64,000 nt of DNA from positions 1,584,054 through 1,648,053 of the forward strand of contig NW_025408682.1 of the NCBI RefSeq assembly GCF_020360975.1, written 5' to 3'. This DNA is from Hirsutella rhossiliensis (lineage: Eukaryota; Ascomycota; Sordariomycetes; Hypocreales; Ophiocordycipitaceae). Below the pieces are notes generated by a model, which was not told where the DNA came from, made no database searches, and was given only the letters and a program-made list of their open reading frames with translations. Below are positions 47,680 through 58,999 of this stretch, one piece after another (within the stretch, counting starts at the first letter, position 1; each line of letters starts with the position of its first letter). Position numbers and translations under genes: made by a program.

Positions 47680-48010
47680 TAACTACTAGTTAAACGGTAA
47701 GAGTAGGTTATATAACCCTATTAATTATAAGTTTAACTCCCCCTAGGGCGGAAGAGTAGGTTATATAACCACGCCCTAGGGGGGGCGCGGGCAATAAACT
47801 TAGGGACCTAAGGGGAGACGAAATAAGGGGCTTCTCCTTATATCCTCTCCCCTAGGTCCCGGCTTTTATCTTTTACGTACTATTCCTTTTTACCTAGCCC
47901 TACGGTAGCTATATCCCTTATAAGAGGGGTAATAGCAATAGCTTTTAACTACTAGTTAAGCGGTAAGAGTAAGTTATATAACCCTAACTAACTAATGTTC
48001 GAACCCTCCT
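47680..48010 (+). repeat. two tRNA-like (SINE-like) units
   Basis: Unit 1: A-box-like CTAGTTAAACGGTAAGAG at 47,686-47,703 and B-box-like GTTTAACTCC at 47,731-47,740. Unit 2: CTAGTTAAGCGGTAAGAG at 47,952-47,969 and GTTCGAACCC at 47,997-48,006. The 45-base offset between boxes is that of a tRNA gene with no intron. Between them both carry GTTATATAACC. A third GAGTAGGTTATATAACC stands at 47,753-47,770. The acceptor and T stems do not pair, so these are not working tRNA genes. A tRNA-derived SINE or tRNA pseudogenes are likeliest. Confidence 0.5.
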
Positions 48011-48021
48011 TTAGTAAGAGG

Positions 48022-48066
48022 GGTAACTAGTGCCACGCACTCGAAGGATACGTAGCACTAGTTACC
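48022..48066. repeat. 12-bp perfect inverted repeat with 21-base loop
   Basis: GGTAACTAGTGC (48,022-48,033) and GCACTAGTTACC (48,055-48,066). It lies just downstream of the second tRNA-like unit and may be the terminal stem of that repeat or an independent hairpin. Confidence 0.8.
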
Positions 48067-48199
48067 GAACTATATTACCTTTTACTGCATTTACCTTATT
48101 TTTATAAGATACTATTAGGAGCCTCCCCTATTTCGGGATAACCTCCTTAGATAAACAGTAAGGCAGCCGAATTTAATATCGGAATAGCCTTATATTTAT
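48067..48199. other. short spacer between SINE-like repeats and MITE
   Basis: No gene or repeat recognised; it includes the left target copy ATATTTAT (48,192-48,199) of the MITE. Confidence 0.5.
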
Positions 48200-48767
48200 A
48201 AGTACTGCTATTTACACAACAGCATATTGCTGTTTGCACACTTACCCTATTTTTAAGATACGTACTAACGCCAGCCCGCCCCGCCTATTTGTACCGCGCG
48301 CGCGTGGTAAGTACCCGTACCGCCTAAATGCCCGTGCCCGCGCCCGCCTATATAAACACATATATTATACTAAATTTAAAGCTATCACTAACGCCGCAAT
48401 TGATAAACTTAGCCGCAGCCCGCGGTCTCTCGTAGCGTTATAATAAGGATCGTTAGCCCGAGGAAATATAAGGGGAAGTGGATTAAGAGGAGGACGCGGC
48501 AGGAGGGGCGCGCCGCCGGCTTTATCAGAGCCGCCGGCTTCGTCAGGCGTTGGAGGGATCGTTGAGTCGGGGTTATGTGACCAAAAGTGCGTTGTGTGCG
48601 CGGGCGGGCGGCCGGGGGCGAAGGCGCGGGCGCGGGCATTTGGGCGGTACGTGTACTTGCCAGGCGCGCGCGGTATAAATAGGCGGGGCGGGCTGGCGTT
48701 AGTACGTATCTTAAAAATGGGGTAAGTGTGCAAACAGCAATATGCTGTTGTGTAAATAGCAATACTC
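48200..48767. mobile_element. hAT-type MITE, 568 bp, with 146-bp terminal inverted repeats
   Basis: The left arm 48,200-48,345 and the reverse complement of 48,622-48,767 match with only about nine mismatches. The element is bracketed by the 8-bp direct repeat ATATTTAT (48,192-48,199 and 48,768-48,775). An 8-bp duplication is the rule for hAT transposases. The GC-rich middle (48,346-48,621) has a repeated GCCGCCGGCTT and no transposase frame, so it is non-autonomous. Long open frames here are by-products of the GC-rich inverted repeats. Arm differences are mostly C/T, suggesting light RIP of one arm. Confidence 0.85.
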
Positions 48768-48775
48768 ATATTTAT

Positions 48776-49129
48776 TAGACCGAACGCCCCTCTACCTATT
48801 GCCCCACTATCTAGAAAGCTAGGGTGGCAAGGGGGTGTATTGAGGAGAGGGGGCATAAGATGCCACAATTATGCCTAGTAGACCTAATAATCATGCATAA
48901 GGAAGCCCGCCTGACTAATATGACTCCCCTAGCCCAAGGACATTCTATAGGCCTGACTTAGGTATAGGAACATCTCAATGCCCTCTTTTAGCTAGCTATA
49001 TGTGGTCACTGTACCTATATAAGCCCCTCTCTTATCCCAATAGATAGACCAAGACATGCATCACTAAATTCACCTTTCTATGCCCCTATTTCGTCCACTG
49101 TGCTCTCAAGCCTCTGCTTGAGAAATAGT
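48776..49129. other. intergenic sequence downstream of the secreted-protein gene
   Basis: Unique, un-RIPped sequence, presumably the 3' flank of the minus-strand gene at 49,130-50,029. A CTATATAAG TATA-like motif points rightward near 49,014, but no plus-strand gene with an ATG start follows. Nothing else recognised. Confidence 0.4.
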
Positions 49130-50029
49130 CTACTTCAACTGGCAGGTCCATTGACCACCGTTATAATCAGACGGTGCGTGGCCACATCCGATTCGAGAAA
49201 AGCTGCCTTCGGTAACGGCTTTGGCGTGACCTTTCTCACCGTCGGATCTTGTGTTCTTGACACTCTTGCATTGTTCCTGGATTCCAAGCTCACCGGGCAT
49301 CTCGCAGAGAAAGCCCCAAAAGACTTCCCTGAACTCGCTAACCTGGCCAAAATGCATTACCTCGGACCCTCGCAGTTTTCCCTGGGGAGTATGGGTCAGT
49401 TGTTCTTTATTCTTCCCAACGCTTTCCGCGCTTCTCTCTTTAGCGGCGGCTTCTAACTCAGGGTCTGCCTCAAGAAGAGATAATTTCTTTGGTGCTTGCC
49501 GCGAGATTGGTAAAGATTGGCGAATCTCGTTGGCAATGTCCAGCCAGTTGTCACCTTGGCCAGTCGTACTAGGAGTGCTAGCAGCGTCCTCGCCACCGGC
49601 GGTCCCATCCCGCGACCTGGTGTTGTCAACCTCTTCAACTTTGGGTTGAGTGATCTGGAGGGGTGGCCAAGCGTTGTTGTTCTGGTTGTCCAGGTCCCCG
49701 CCACCCACACGGTTGGTAACTAAATCGCCAGGATCTCGGTTACGCGAGTCGCCGCCCAGCGTCTGAGGTAGAGAGGGGGCCTGAGTCGGGCGTTCCAATT
49801 GCGTTCCCACTGGGGCTTCGGGATCAAGCTGCAGGATTTGCGCTTCAGTCCACCCCATTTTCCTATACATCGCCACATCGGCCGGAGTGACCTCAGTATT
49901 CGAGGCCTTCTCCCTATTCAATTTCCATCGCTTCTCCAAGCCGCCGCCGGCAGCTGGGCCAATGGTGGGATGGAAACTGGGCAGTGCCGCGACAAGCGGG
50001 AGCGCGAGGGCGAGAACGGAAGATCGCAT
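49130..50029 (-). CDS. predicted secreted protein, 299 aa, four C-terminal cysteines (candidate effector)
   Basis: Single-exon frame with the start at ATG 50,029-50,027. I prefer it to an upstream in-frame ATG at 50,107 because it has the better context (CCAACATGC, A at -3) and opens with a signal peptide: MRSSVLALALPLVAALP, positive then hydrophobic, cleavage near residue 17. A Lys-Arg at 33-34 (LEKR) is a possible Kex2 site. The middle (about 70-190) is hydrophilic, rich in G, N, D, P and Q, and looks disordered. The only cysteines are 242, 254, 282 and 296, in a compact tail (GCGHAPSDYNGGQWTCQLK region), enough for two disulfides. I recognise no family. CA/TG use is normal, so it is unaffected by RIP. 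Secretion, isolation between transposon blocks and the cysteine tail suggest an effector or other extracellular protein; this is inference. Confidence 0.7.
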   Translation of the reverse strand: MRSSVLALALPLVAALPSFHPTIGPAAGGGLEKRWKLNREKASNTEVTPADVAMYRKMGWTEAQILQLDPEAPVGTQLERPTQAPSLPQTLGGDSRNRDPGDLVTNRVGGGDLDNQNNNAWPPLQITQPKVEEVDNTRSRDGTAGGEDAASTPSTTGQGDNWLDIANEIRQSLPISRQAPKKLSLLEADPELEAAAKERSAESVGKNKEQLTHTPQGKLRGSEVMHFGQVSEFREVFWGFLCEMPGELGIQEQCKSVKNTRSDGEKGHAKAVTEGSFSRIGCGHAPSDYNGGQWTCQLK

Positions 50030-50149
50030 GTTGGTTGGTTGAGTGTTGTGTCGAAGCGAAAGTGCGTTGGTCTCTTGTCGGTTTCTCAAGGAGTGTGACG
50101 GACACAAAGGAACGGCAAGTCGAGGGTAACAGAAGGAAGTGGACAGAGA

Positions 50150-50205
50150 CTGACGAAGAAATGAAGAAGAGAAAAGAGAGTGAAGATGAAGAGAACAAAA
50201 AGGGC
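50150..50205 (-). promoter_or_regulatory. CT-rich leader of the secreted-protein gene
   Basis: On the coding strand this is a pyrimidine tract (TTCTCTTCATCTTCACTCTC and similar) between the TATA box and the ATG. Such tracts mark transcription start regions of many well-expressed fungal genes. Confidence 0.5.
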
Positions 50206-50230
50206 TTGGCCATCAACTCCCTGGCTCTGC

Positions 50231-50240
50231 TATATATACC
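50231..50240 (-). promoter_or_regulatory. TATA box of the secreted-protein gene
   Basis: GGTATATATA on the minus strand, about 200 bp upstream of the chosen ATG and just upstream of the CT-rich tract. Confidence 0.55.
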
Positions 50241-50459
50241 CATCGAAGGATTGGTGGCCCGCATGGATATATTAGAAGAAGCCTGTATCATTGATTGAAT
50301 TTCATGCATGCAAGTGATAATGAGCAAGCATGAGCGTCGAGCAGCGATGTAGCGCCTCCAGTCTGCAGGGAATGGAATATCTGTGGATCGTCGTTCATGG
50401 CACAGTTGAATCGAGGCAGCTTCTGAAGAGAGTGGCACGATATGGACCGAGATGGGCAA

Positions 50460-52170
50460 GCTAAAGCCACATGCGGCCTCTACTGAGTCGTACCTGGCCG
50501 AGGCTACCCCATGCCTGATTAATTTGCCAGTATTATCAGCTCTTCATTCATTGCCTCAACTAGGTAGGCCTTAGTGGTCCTGCTGCTGTTTCACAACTAG
50601 GAGAGCAACCATGAGAGGCATATACTACATTGACAGGCCGCTAGGGGGACCCTGGCATTCGGGGAACAGAAATCACTACTTCGTACTTATCAACAACAGC
50701 TCGCCTTTGGTACCAGATCGATGTTGCCCGTCTGTCAAGCTTCAGCGATCAACAAGAATTCCTCGGACCTCCAGGCTGCGCGAACCAAGGCAATAACTCG
50801 ACGCTGCAGCGGCTGCGGGAAAGATGATGTGGCATATAGATCAGCCCGGGCGCGAGGACTGGCACATGGGAGTGTCTGTTCATATCCATGCATTTCGGCT
50901 CGAGGATAAACCGTTCAACGCAGCGAGCTTTGTGGCCGGCCCCACGTTTCGTCGTTTCACGATCGTCTGTCCTGCACTTCAATACATGCAGAATCCAGAC
51001 GAATACCGTTCGTTAAATTGGCTAGGACAGGGCGGCGGGGAAACCTACTAATACGTGGGTTTAACAGGGGAGTATCTTAGGTCTATCATGCATGCCTTCA
51101 GCCAGGGGGCCTAAACGCCCGTGCTTCTCATCGACAAGGGAGCAAAGGTTGACAGCAGCAATAACAATGGCCGGATACTACTTATATACTTATATAGGCC
51201 TTAGGGAATGGTTACCAGGCGATTTGCGAGGCTGCTTATTGGCTAGGGAGCAGACGTCAACGCCAGCGTCGATGGCTAGACACCACTCTTACAAGTAACT
51301 CAGTAAACAGTCAGTCATAAGGCGGTTCGGGGGGGGGGTGCGTCCGCGTCATGTCTCCGAGTAGAGCGGGAAGAGGGTTCGCGGGCTCCATGGCGCGAAC
51401 TAGTGTTGAGATTGCAGGACTTTGTTTCTGGCAAAAACCGGTTGCCCCGCTGTAGGGCACAGCTGCCGGCTCCCGCTCGGTCGATGGGGGTCTACATGTT
51501 GCATGAATCCGACGGCGCCATGATTCGTGACGTTTGGTTAGCAACCTTCCCACGTCCGTTTTGATGGGCGAACAGGACCAAGCGTGGGAAATTGATTCAA
51601 GAACCCTTGACGGCCCTGACTAAAGAACCTGGCAGGGCGGCTCCTAAGAGTGTGGACCGTTTAGTGCACTGCAGTTGGGCGACTGATAGGTGGGCGCCCG
51701 GGCGCGCCCACTGACTAATCCCATCAAAGCGCGCTCCCTAATTGGTGCGTCTGAGACGCGCTCTGCAGCATTCCGTCGCGCGTCTTTGAGTCGCCAAGTT
51801 TCGCTGACCAGTCATGGCCCAGGCAGGATTTGTCGACGACGCCCTCCCGCCGGAAGGCATATATAACGGGTAAGGCAACCCCTCATAGGTCGCGCAAAGA
51901 GCCTTGAGGAACCAAGACTGAAGATTGGAGAGACGAATAAGACGAAGACAGAGGGCGAGAGAAAAAAACGCAAGTAGGCGGTAGCGCGAGGAACTAAAGC
52001 ATATAAGAAGGTAGGTAAAGAAATCGGCCATTCGGGCACCATCCCGCAGCGGGGAAGGGGTAGAAAAAGCAAGAAGGCAAGTAAAGCGATAATAACGGTT
52101 GCGGGGTAAGAGGGAGGAAGAGAGTATATAAAGAGGCACTAAGGCATAAATAGGAGATAAGAGTATAAGC
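50460..52170. other. un-RIPped stretch without a supportable gene
   Basis: Normal CA/TG content. Short open frames on both strands (for example 50,611-50,796, 50,824-51,051, 51,738-52,172) lack recognisable composition, conserved motifs or paired splice sites. Visible items are a G10 run near 51,330, the inverted repeat GTGGGCGC/GCGCCCAC at 51,690-51,711, and a rightward TATA-like CATATATAACG near 51,858 followed by purine-rich sequence. It may be a promoter whose gene has been lost to transposons on the right. Confidence 0.4.
51690..51711. repeat. GC-rich inverted repeat
   Basis: GTGGGCGC (51,690-51,697) pairs with GCGCCCAC (51,704-51,711) around CCGGGC. Role unknown. Confidence 0.7.
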
Positions 52171-52227
52171 ATCTACCCTAGCTACCGATCGAGTAGTTAA
52201 GAAAATAACTATAGTATAGCTACTTAT

Positions 52228-52465
52228 AATATTTTTATAGAGTTTTAGTATAAATTTAGGGCTATAGAGCTTAAGTATAAGTATAGTATCTTAAAGACGC
52301 TTATAATATAGGTAGGCTAGGCGAGGCCGAACTATAAAGCTAGCGTACTATTCCTATAGTAAATAAGGCCGATCTTATAAGAGTATAAGGTAGCGTATTA
52401 AAAGGTAGTAAGGGCGCGCTATAAGAGCTATAACGAAGTTATAAAGGATATTCTTTTTTTATTAC
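52228..52465 (+). pseudogene. RIP-degraded ORF scrap of unknown origin
   Basis: One forward frame reads coherently (KFRAIELKYKYSILKTLII, then RARYKSYNEVIKDI) with only Gln- or Trp-type stops. It sits between the un-RIPped island and gypsy copy E and is cut off by it. Not recognised; it could be the end of a host gene swallowed by RIP or part of another element. Confidence 0.4.
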
Positions 52466-52473
52466 TTATATAT

Positions 52474-52659
52474 TATTACGGAGTAAGTAAAGGCGTATAT
52501 ATAGGTGCCGCTTATAGGATAATATTAATAAGCTATATAGAGCTCTTTTATACGCGGCTAGCCCGCCCTTATACTTATAGGATCCGGCCCTCTATATATA
52601 ACTATATAGCTTAGGCCGCGGCCTAAGCCTATTACCTATAATAGTTAAAGACTCTTATA
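52474..52659 (-). repeat. 3' LTR of gypsy copy E
   Basis: 186 bp. It retains the CCGCGG-centred palindrome, so it is less RIPped there than copies A, B and D. Confidence 0.92.
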
Positions 52660-53229
52660 TAATGCCCTCCCTTAAGCGCGGCGTAGCGCTGCCCTATTAA
52701 CGGCTCCTATATAATTAAGCCTATACCGCGGGCTCTTCCCTACCCTTTCCTATTAATAGGGCCGGCCCTACTAGCTTTATTATCTCCGCGCCTATTAGCC
52801 TAGGTAGCCGGGACCTAGCTCTATACTTATCGGCTAGCTAGCCGTTTAAATAAGGGCGTAACCTATTATATACGCCCTTAGGTAGCCGGCGGCTAGTCTA
52901 GACCTACGTAAGCCTTAGGTTGCCCGTCCCCTCTACCTTAGGTAATATCCTCTACTAAGGGGTATATAAGGTAGTATCCCCCCCTTCCCCCTTCCCTTCC
53001 TTCTTTCCTTTCTTTAACTATAGTAATAGTATTAATAAGTAAGTTCTACTTTACTTAAAGGGTTAGTTTATTCCTAGCTATATAGGCCGCTCTATTAATA
53101 TATACTTATAGTAATAGTAATAGTAATAATAATAGCCTTAATAATAATAATAACTCTAACTAGTAAGTTCTATGCCTTATAGAGCGGGAGGCCGTATTCC
53201 GTTATACTAACTTCCGTAATAGATATATC

Positions 53230-54129
53230 TATCTTTCCCTCTCTTACCTCCTCCTTCTTAGAGTATACGGAGTCGTTCGTTAACGCTATACTAGCCGCGG
53301 CCGACGACGACTCCGCCGTTACCGCTACTCTTACCCGCGCCGCTACTACCGCTCCTACCGCCGCCGCCGCTGCCTCTACTACGCTATTCGCTCTTATATC
53401 GCCCTTTAAGGTAACGACGCTATCCCCGCCGCTACCTATAACGCCCGGCCCCTTAGCCCCCGCCTCTATCTCTACTACCCCTATAAGTCTATAGTTAGGT
53501 AAGCGTAATAGATATTATCCGCTAACCTCCTATAGTATAAGCGCTAAGTATAGGCCGGCGCCGCCTACTTAGCCCCCTATATATATTATATATTATAGGA
53601 GCTCGACTACTTTAACTAAGCTAGGCGCCGCTATAGCGGTAGCTACTATTAGTACGCGCGAGCCGGCTACGCTTATAAGGCGGCGCCTCCTATCCTACTC
53701 GCTATAGCGTCGGCTTAGAAGGCCGGCTTATATAGGTAGGCGCGGGGGGCTACTAAGAAGCACCTTACCGCCGCCGCCGCCGCCTACTATAACCTCCGCG
53801 CCTTTAAGCGATAGGGCCTTATACTTAAGTAAGTCCTACTCTTTTGCTTTTTTATTTCCGCCTTTAATATACCTAGCGCTAGGGATACTACCTCCGTCGC
53901 CCTATTAGCGGTCCCTATAGCCGTGCCCGCCTCCGCTACCGCCGCTGCCCTTACCGCCGCCGCTAGCCGCCGCCCCTCTACCCTTAGAGCCGCCGCTACT
54001 ACTAACTAGCTTATAGGTTTAGAGGGCCGCCTTAGCGCCTTAGAGACCGCCGCCGCCGCTAATAAGAAGGAGGAGGCTAATAAAGATAATAATAATAAAG
54101 ATAATAATAATAATAACGATAAAGAATAA
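53230..54129 (+). pseudogene. antisense accessory ORF of gypsy copy E
   Basis: Forward frame, antisense to this element's pol, ending TAA at 54,127-54,129, 11 bp from the pol stop at 54,141-54,143. It ends with the same LIGLEGRLSALE motif followed by ANKKEEANKDNNN and NDKE. It matches copy C codon by codon, with changes mainly of C/T and G/A type. Start approximate. Confidence 0.6.
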
Positions 54130-57100
54130 GCTTAGGTAGTTTAAGGGCTCCGCCCTATAATAAACGCTATTTTTATCTCCGCTTATACTATTATACTTAT
54201 ATTACTTATATTACTATAACTACCCCTTTTACTATACCTACTTCGTAGTCTTAGCCTAGGCTACTATTAGTAGTTTATTAGTCTATCGTTCTTATTTACT
54301 AGTTTATATAAGGCCTTAAACTTATTAAGGGCTATAGCTCTTATAAACTTATATATAGGTTCTTATATAGGGTTAAGGTACCTATACTACTTAATAAGAA
54401 CCTCCTAGCGTTTCCCTTAGCCTACCTTCTTTTAGCGTATAGCTTATATCTCTTTAACCTCGAATTTATTATCTCCCTTTACCTTAAATATAGGCGGTTA
54501 GGCGTCTATTACTTCTTATCTAAGTAGCGGGTTAAAGGAGGCTTAGTAAAGGAGGTTAACGTTAACCTTATTATAGACCCCTATTAAGAGACTATTAAGC
54601 TTAACTACTTATAAGCTAACGACCCTTTATACTATAAACTTTATATATAGCTAGTTTAACTTCTTTTTTAGTCGCGCTAACCTATAATTATAGAGGTCGA
54701 GCTATACTTTATCTCTTATTATAAACCTATTTACTAGCGCCTTAGTCTTATTAGCGTACCGCTCTTAATTTTATACTATAGCGGCTATCGCGGATTAATA
54801 GTATTCTATAGTTTCTTATAGCTTTTATATAAACGCGGAAGCGCGGCTCTTTAGTAATATACTACTATACTACTCTACTACTATATCTATAGTAAATAAG
54901 ATTAAAGAGGGTAGCTTAAAGCTATACGTTATAAAGAAGGGGGCTATCTTAATAGAGGTTTATAGTCTACTATTTAGCGTAAGCTAGGTAGTAGGGAGCT
55001 CGCGGTCTTAGTCCGCTTAATTATAGGCTATAACTACTTATAGGTATACTTATACTTCTTAGTTAACCCTCTTAGGTCCCCCGTTAGTCTATAGGTAGTA
55101 AGCTATACTAAGTAGCTATATAATTTAAAGTAGCTAGTATAAGTACTACTAAAAGTAGCTAGTTTAGTTTAACCCTTTATTACTTATAATAGAGGCTAGC
55201 TAGCTATATAAGCGGGCCTAGTACTAAAAGAAGCGCTTTATATAAGCTTTTATATCTATAAATAGTATTAGCTTTAGTACTACTAATTTACTAAGTCGGT
55301 CCTTAATTACCTATATATAGCGGTTACCGCCCTTTATAAGTAGGAGGTCTATTATAAAGTCTATCTATATATATATATAAAACTAGTTTAGTACTAAAAG
55401 CTACTTTAGTAGCCCCTTAAGCTATACCCTTTAAATCTTCGTACGGCTATAAATATTATAGTTATAGAGGAAGCGATAAATATAATACTATAGGAAGGGC
55501 TAGTAAAAGTCCCTTATAAGGCCTACTACTATACCTTATCTACTTAGGTAACCTATAACGCTAAAGTTATAAATAAGTTAAACTAGCCTCCCTTAAAGCT
55601 CGTTTTATTTATTTAGCTTTAGCGGTCCCTCTTTCTCCTTAGCCTCTATAGTATATAGTACGCCTAGTACCTATAGTCTCCCTTATTAGCATAGATACCC
55701 TTATAGGTTAATATAGTAGTTAGCTACCTATACCTTTAGCTTTAGCTTTAGATCTAAGTAGCGCTAGACTTAATATCCCTCCTTACTAGGCCGAGGTAAG
55801 GGCGTAAAAGGAAGCTTATTTACTAGTACCGCGCCTTCCTTTACTAAGGAAGCTCTTATATAAGTCCGGAGTACTTCCTATAAGATAAGCTATAGATCCT
55901 AGGCCTTAATATCCGCCCCCGTTAGCTAGTCTTAATCCTTCTAGGAAAGCGCGTCTAGGACTATAGAGTCCCGCCTAGGGCGGTACTTAATTAAGAAGTT
56001 AAAGTATAAAAGATACTCCGCCTAATAAGCTTACTACTCTAAGAGGTACTAGTAAGTTATAAAGTACTTAAGGTTCCTATAGTCTATAAGAACCTTAAAG
56101 CTCTTATAGCTTTAGAACTCCGCTTATTATTACTTAAGGTAGCTAATAATTACTAGTATCTCTTTATCGTAAATAGCGTAATTCTGCTTTACTAAGGTTA
56201 GCTTATAGGAGTAGAACGCTATTAGTTACTTCCGCTTATTTACCTTTTAAGAGAGCGTTCTTTTAAGTGCCTAGCCGCTATAGTCCGCTTCGACTAATAT
56301 AGACCGGTTAAATTCCTACTAAAGTAGTACTAAGGCTTAAGAGAATAGGTCCTTAAGCGTATAGAACAGTCTTTCTTATATAGGCCCTTAGTAAAAGGCG
56401 GTCCGCTTCCTAGTAATCTTATTTAAGGGTATTATAATAAGAAGAAGCCCTTAATAAATATCATAATAGTTCGCGAACCTAAGGCTCTATATACTTATTT
56501 ATATAGTTAGGGCAGCTTAGTCCAAATCGCTTAGATCTTTATAGGATCCTTATATACCTACGCTTATAGATAATAAAGCCTAGGGTACTTAACCCTCTTA
56601 ACCTTAAATTCATTATTATCTAGGTTAGGTAGAGCTACAAGTTAGAGGCGCTTAAGACCTTTATACTTTCTATATATAGTCCTTATAAGGCCGCTTATAT
56701 AAATAAGGATATTATCTATATATATAGAAGCGAACTTATCGAAAGTCTTAAAGTATATTATTAATATACTAAAAGGTAGCAGGCGCTCTAAGAGGCGAAG
56801 GGCGTTATAAGCTACTTAAATAAGCTATAGCGCGTATAAAACGCTATCTTTTAATTATTACCCTCGGTCTAAATAATATAGGTAGTTCCTACCCCTTCTT
56901 ATTAATATAGAGTACGATCTTATAATCTACCCCTAGCTTATATAGGTTAAGCTTATCTACTTCCTAGGACTTAAATAGCGGTAGGAGGTTATAAAAGCGC
57001 TCTAGTATCTACTACTATAGCTCTAAGGGCGACTTTAGCTTCTTTGCCTAGAGAGCCTTATTAATATCCGCTAGGCTAACTATATAGACCGCTACGTTAG

Positions 57101-58833
57101 CCGCTACCTAGCCTTCCTCTTACTTTAACCGTCGTACGGTTCCTATAAAGATAAAGGTAAGGACTTCTTATACTAAGTATATAGCTTATACGCTTAGTCT
57201 TACGCTTATAGAACTATCGTTATAATAGACCTACTATTATATAGGCCTAAACTATAGCTTCTTTTAGTATAAAACTAAGTATAACTCTATATATAATAAC
57301 TAGGGTTTCCTAAGTATTAAGGGAAACTTTAGTTAAGGGATTATATAGGCTATAATAAGCTTATAATAACCGTCGACCTCTATAGCTAGCTATATAATAC
57401 CCTTAATTACTATACCCTTTATTACGCTTAAAGCGCCCTTTACTCGCCTTAAGGCGATCCTTTCTACTAGTACTTATATCTCTTATATAAGCGCCTTATT
57501 AACTATAGCGTAGTACTAGTAGCACTTATCTATAAGGGCGGCGATAAGTAAGGAGTTATTAATTATAACTTATATTAAAGTAAGCTCTTCTTTTATATAA
57601 GCGGATAATTCCTCCTTTTCCTTTACTAGTACTAGTAATTAAGGCTCTAAAGCTTATCTTTACTCTAGAGCTACTCTTTTTCTTTTAGGCCTATAGGAGC
57701 AGAATCCTCTTTATCGTTTAAAGTAAGGAGCGGTTCTATCTTTACTACTTAAACTACTATAGGCCGCTTAGCTAAAAGGAAGGGGTATTTTAATATAAAG
57801 TATATAAGCGCGCCGTAACGTAGGTAGTAGCTATTAGCCTTCCTTTTCTTAATTTCCTTACTTATTACTTACTTCGCCCGCTACTTAAAGGGCGGGATAG
57901 TATAAGGGATATTTAATAACGACTTCCTACTACGTTTAGCTTAGTTTATATAAGTAGCCGATATTAAAGTATCTTTATTAGTATTAATAGCTAGCTATTC
58001 CTCTTATAAAGGGGCGGTAATCCTATTACCGCTATATAGCGTATACTTATAAAGCTTTTAAAAACGTAGCGTTTACTTATAGCCCTATACTACCTTTATT
58101 AACTAGCTTATATACTCGCTATAGTTAGTAAGTATAATTATAGGGATAAGTAGCTCTTATAGGGCTAGCGTAATTAAGTTCTATAACTATATAAGCTTTA
58201 CGCTATCTTCCTATACTATAGTTCCCGCCGCTTATAAGAGCGTCTCTTTAAAGTTAGGGAGGATCATTGAGGTCTACCTATCCCTTTACTTAAGGGTCTA
58301 TAGCCTATCTTATACCTTCTCCCGCTCTTATATATTGCCGAATATATATATAAGGTATTAAAAGAAGTCCTATAAGTCGCGTCTACCTTTAGGGCCGCCC
58401 TTATCTTAGAATCTAAAGATCCGCTATATCTAGGGCTCTAATAGTATATAAAGGAGCGAATACTACGCTATATTATAATAGCTATTTAGGCCCTATTTCT
58501 TATTTATTATAAACTTTATTTATAGCTAGCTAAGGAAGAAGTAAAAGGACTTAGGCTTACCGACCTAAGTTAGCTAAGGAAGTAGCTTCTATATTAATAG
58601 TACCGCTACTATAACCGGTATTACTAAGGTTATAGGGGTTAATACTAGTCTTATAGATAGCTCCCTTAGTATAGTAAGAACTTTATTCTTCTTACTAGCT
58701 ATTACGCTTTTAATTGCTTTTAGGATAGCTATAATACTTCTTATTCGCCTAGGAGGTAGTAGGGTGCTCCCTTAAGGGAGCGGCACCCTTTTTAAGGAGA
58801 TATCTATTAAATCTATTAGTTAATAGCTTATAC

Positions 58834-58999
58834 TATTACGGAGTAAGTAGAGGCGTATATATAGGTACCGCCTATAGTATAATATTAATAAGCTATATAG
58901 AGCTCTTTTATACGCGGCTAGCCCGCCCCTATACTTATAGGATCCGGCCTTTTATACGTAACTATATAGCTTAGGCCGCGGCCTAAGCCTATTACCTAT
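58834..58999 (-). repeat. 5' LTR of gypsy copy E, main part
   Basis: 166 bp of the 186-bp LTR. The remaining 20 bp lie at 59,700-59,719 beyond the inserted solo LTR; together they add to exactly 186. Confidence 0.92.

Noticed and set aside
47680..48006. Functional tRNA genes
   Set aside because: A- and B-box spacing fits, but acceptor and T stems do not pair and no good anticodon loop forms.
48234..48868. Open frames on both strands across the MITE
   Set aside because: They follow from the long GC-rich inverted repeats; both arms encode the same peptide types, and there is no transposase motif.
49100..49456. Plus-strand open frame opposite the secreted-protein gene
   Set aside because: It starts at GTG, not ATG, and lies wholly antisense to the frame with the signal peptide, cysteine tail and promoter.
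50611..51298. Short plus-strand frames (61-75 codons) in the island
   Set aside because: No recognisable motif, biased composition or splice signals joining them; expected by chance in un-RIPped DNA.
51738..52172. 144-codon minus-strand frame
   Set aside because: Composition follows the purine-rich plus strand; no domain, and it ends where RIP begins.
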